NCBI RefSeq assembly: GCF_008274215.1
Contig: NZ_VTPS01000022.1
Location: 1-45,432, forward strand
Reading direction: 5' to 3'
DNA from: Calorimonas adulescens
Lineage (GTDB): Bacteria; Bacillota; Thermoanaerobacteria; Thermoanaerobacterales; UBA4877
DNA: 45,432 nt
Below the pieces are notes generated by a model. It saw only the letters and a program-made list of their open reading frames with translations, was not told the DNA's origin and did not search any database. The position numbers and the translations under genes are program-made. Shown in pieces: positions 45,331 through 45,432 of this stretch (the first letter of the stretch is position 1; each line of letters begins with the position of its first letter).

Positions 45331-45432
<102 letters not shown>

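Overview
The window looks like part of a thermophilic or thermotolerant, endospore-forming, low-GC Clostridia genome, probably a relative of Thermoanaerobacterales. The reasons are the AGG/AGA and ATA codon preference, strong Shine-Dalgarno sites with many TTG and GTG starts, the spore gene yyaC, the block rpsF-ssb-rpsR...gdpP-rplI-dnaB, a WalRK (YycFG) locus with yycH, yycI, walJ and htrA, and an H-NOX chemoreceptor nearly collinear with the one known from Caldanaerobacter (Thermoanaerobacter) tengcongensis. The genus cannot be fixed from sequence reading alone. No CRISPR array, tRNA gene or intact insertion sequence was seen. The window ends about 100 bases into a 16S rRNA gene.

Layout. 0-3 kb (minus strand): the start of a PIN-domain toxin with its antitoxin, a 5'-truncated Rpn-type nuclease remnant, and a two-component system. 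3-13.2 kb: spore protein yyaC, then a tightly packed plus-strand block of membrane proteins, DUF951, rpsF-ssb-rpsR behind a promoter and a structured leader, a MazG-like protein, YybS, the c-di-AMP phosphodiesterase GdpP, rplI, dnaB interrupted by a mini-intein, and a Crp/Fnr regulator. 13.2-17.4 kb: a ferritin-like protein, murI, the H-NOX chemoreceptor and a ROK sugar kinase. 17.4-21.6 kb (minus): pseudouridine catabolism genes and an S-layer-homology protein. 21.9-28.8 kb: an FAD oxidoreductase, purA, lgt (minus), an M1 peptidase, and the primosome genes dnaI and dnaD (minus). 29-36 kb: an M23 envelope peptidase, a deletion derivative of a peptidase-MA-type gene, then walR-walK, a small secreted Ig-like protein, yycH and yycI. 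36.3-40.4 kb: murA, walJ, htrA, rlmH. 40.4-45.4 kb: a tex pseudogene, a compositionally foreign pair (a GcvT/LigM-like methyltransferase diverging from a PucR-type regulator), then the rrn promoter and the 16S start.

How the genes work together. Replication (ssb, dnaB, dnaI, dnaD), cell-wall synthesis (murI, murA, M23 peptidase, lgt) and envelope surveillance (WalRK, YycHI, WalJ, HtrA, GdpP) dominate. The wal locus appears linked to at least two promoters in the window: tandem 11-bp-spaced TGTAA-type boxes, each exactly 10 bases upstream of a TATAAT, lie before the small secreted gene/yycHI operon and before the S-layer-homology gene 12 kb away.

Most notable observations: an H-NOX chemoreceptor that keeps every distal-pocket residue needed for O2 binding; a 189-residue DnaB mini-intein with foreign codon usage and a relic endonuclease motif; the matched WalR/PhoB-type promoters; and three genes broken by deletion (Rpn remnant, peptidase-MA derivative, tex), the last lying beside a probably acquired catabolic cassette.
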